Origin: CAIVPM01 sp964615145
GTDB taxonomy: Bacteria; Bacteroidota; Bacteroidia; Chitinophagales; Chitinophagaceae
NCBI GenBank assembly: GCA_964615145.1
Contig: CAZTOP010000002.1
Location: forward strand, 48,595 to 112,594
Reading direction: 5' to 3'
Length of the DNA stretch: 64,000 bases
Shown here: in pieces, positions 63,743 through 64,000 of the stretch
Layout: each line of letters begins with the position of its first letter
How positions within the stretch are numbered: position 1 is the first letter of the stretch
Notes under the pieces: model-generated
Database searches by the model: none
Told to the model about the DNA's origin: nothing
Seen by the model: the letters and a program-made list of their open reading frames with translations, nothing else
Position numbers and translations under genes: made by a program

Positions 63743-64000
63743 CTAAATTAACTCAACATCTAACAATCCTTTGCCAGTTCCATAATAATCTCTTGCACTG
63801 CTATAAACATATTCCTCTGCTTTAGATACAATACCTGCTGTTACAGGATTATTGTGTATGTATGCTAACTTTTGCAGAGCAAAATCCAGACTAAATATTT
63901 CTTTGGGATGATTGTCTTGTTGCCAAAACTGATATGTTTTATTTCTGACAATGTGGTAAAAAACAGTTGGTAAAATTGGCTGTAAATTAATACCATAAAG
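63743..64000 (-). CDS. REP-associated tyrosine transposase (RAYT), C-terminal part
   Basis: An open frame without start enters from the right edge and ends at a TAG at 63743-63745 on the minus strand; 85 codons are visible. The translation contains YQFWQQDNHPKEIFSLDFA, LAYIHNNPVTAGIV and SSARDYYGTGKGLLDVELI, the typical C-terminal part of Y1-type REP-associated tyrosine transposases of Bacteroidota. The catalytic HUH motif would lie beyond the window. Palindromes of REP type sit directly downstream of its stop. Confidence 0.85.
   Translation of the reverse strand, partial: LYGINLQPILPTVFYHIVRNKTYQFWQQDNHPKEIFSLDFALQKLAYIHNNPVTAGIVSKAEEYVYSSARDYYGTGKGLLDVELI

Overview
The window is AT-rich chromosomal DNA from a member of the Bacteroidota, most likely of the Chitinophagaceae/Chitinophagales type. 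The evidence is proteins with type IX secretion (T9SS) C-terminal signals, a futalosine-pathway menaquinone enzyme, a GldM-like protein, DUF2723, HU-CCDC81 and DUF4920 families, tRNA promoters that fit the Bacteroidota consensus (TTTG, about 19 nt, TAnnTTTG), and almost no Shine-Dalgarno sequences. Two runs of N (877-886 and 19360-19459) show a draft scaffold; the first interrupts thrC and the second lies in a tandem repeat.

Layout. 0-4.6 kb: tRNA-Ser, threonine synthase, FtsK and initiator tRNA. 4.7-9.2 kb: UDP-glucuronate decarboxylase, a nucleotide-sugar dehydrogenase, a polyprenol-phosphate glycosyltransferase, a DMT exporter and a small membrane-anchored DUF4258 protein. 9.2-15.1 kb: a fused SpmA/SpmB-like membrane protein, an outer-membrane barrel, a serine hydrolase and the rluF-DUF952-aroC operon. 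15.2-20.7 kb: a flippase, a DUF2490 protein, an M1 aminopeptidase-like protein and lpxB, with several unusual repeats, most with a 7-bp period. 20.9-29.7 kb: NhaA, an M28 peptidase, DUF4920, a UbiA prenyltransferase, Maf, a GldM-like lipoprotein, PruA, a small barrel protein and QueG. 29.7-41.4 kb: two large LamG T9SS cargo proteins, one with a type B and one with a type A C-terminus, on either side of a propeller-type LytS/LytTR two-component pair; a 530-bp non-coding region with several secondary-structure signals lies here. 41.5-48.7 kb: a surface-glycan cluster with strand switches (two sugar epimerases/reductases, three glycosyltransferases, an acyltransferase and two FkbM methyltransferases). 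48.7-55.1 kb: MqnE, a Nudix hydrolase, an ABC-2 permease and a DUF2723 GT-C-like protein. 55.3-64 kb: a TPR protein, a beta-barrel and an HU-CCDC81 protein in one apparent operon, then MiaB, a sigma-54 activator, a three-palindrome REP cluster and the C-terminal end of a RAYT transposase.

Much of the window serves the cell envelope: sugar-nucleotide synthesis, glycan assembly and export, lipid A synthesis (LpxB), outer-membrane barrels and T9SS cargo. The least ordinary items are the heptamer repeats (one inside the lpxB coding sequence, one inside the M1 gene, and an inverted pair in front of nhaA), the GldM-like lipoprotein without the GldM membrane helix, the PKD domain split by a repeat domain in the 1703-residue T9SS protein, the HU-CCDC81 protein without a SPOR domain, the structured non-coding region at 34.9-35.3 kb, and the REP/RAYT pair at the right edge. 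No complete insertion sequence, prophage, CRISPR array or rRNA gene was seen.
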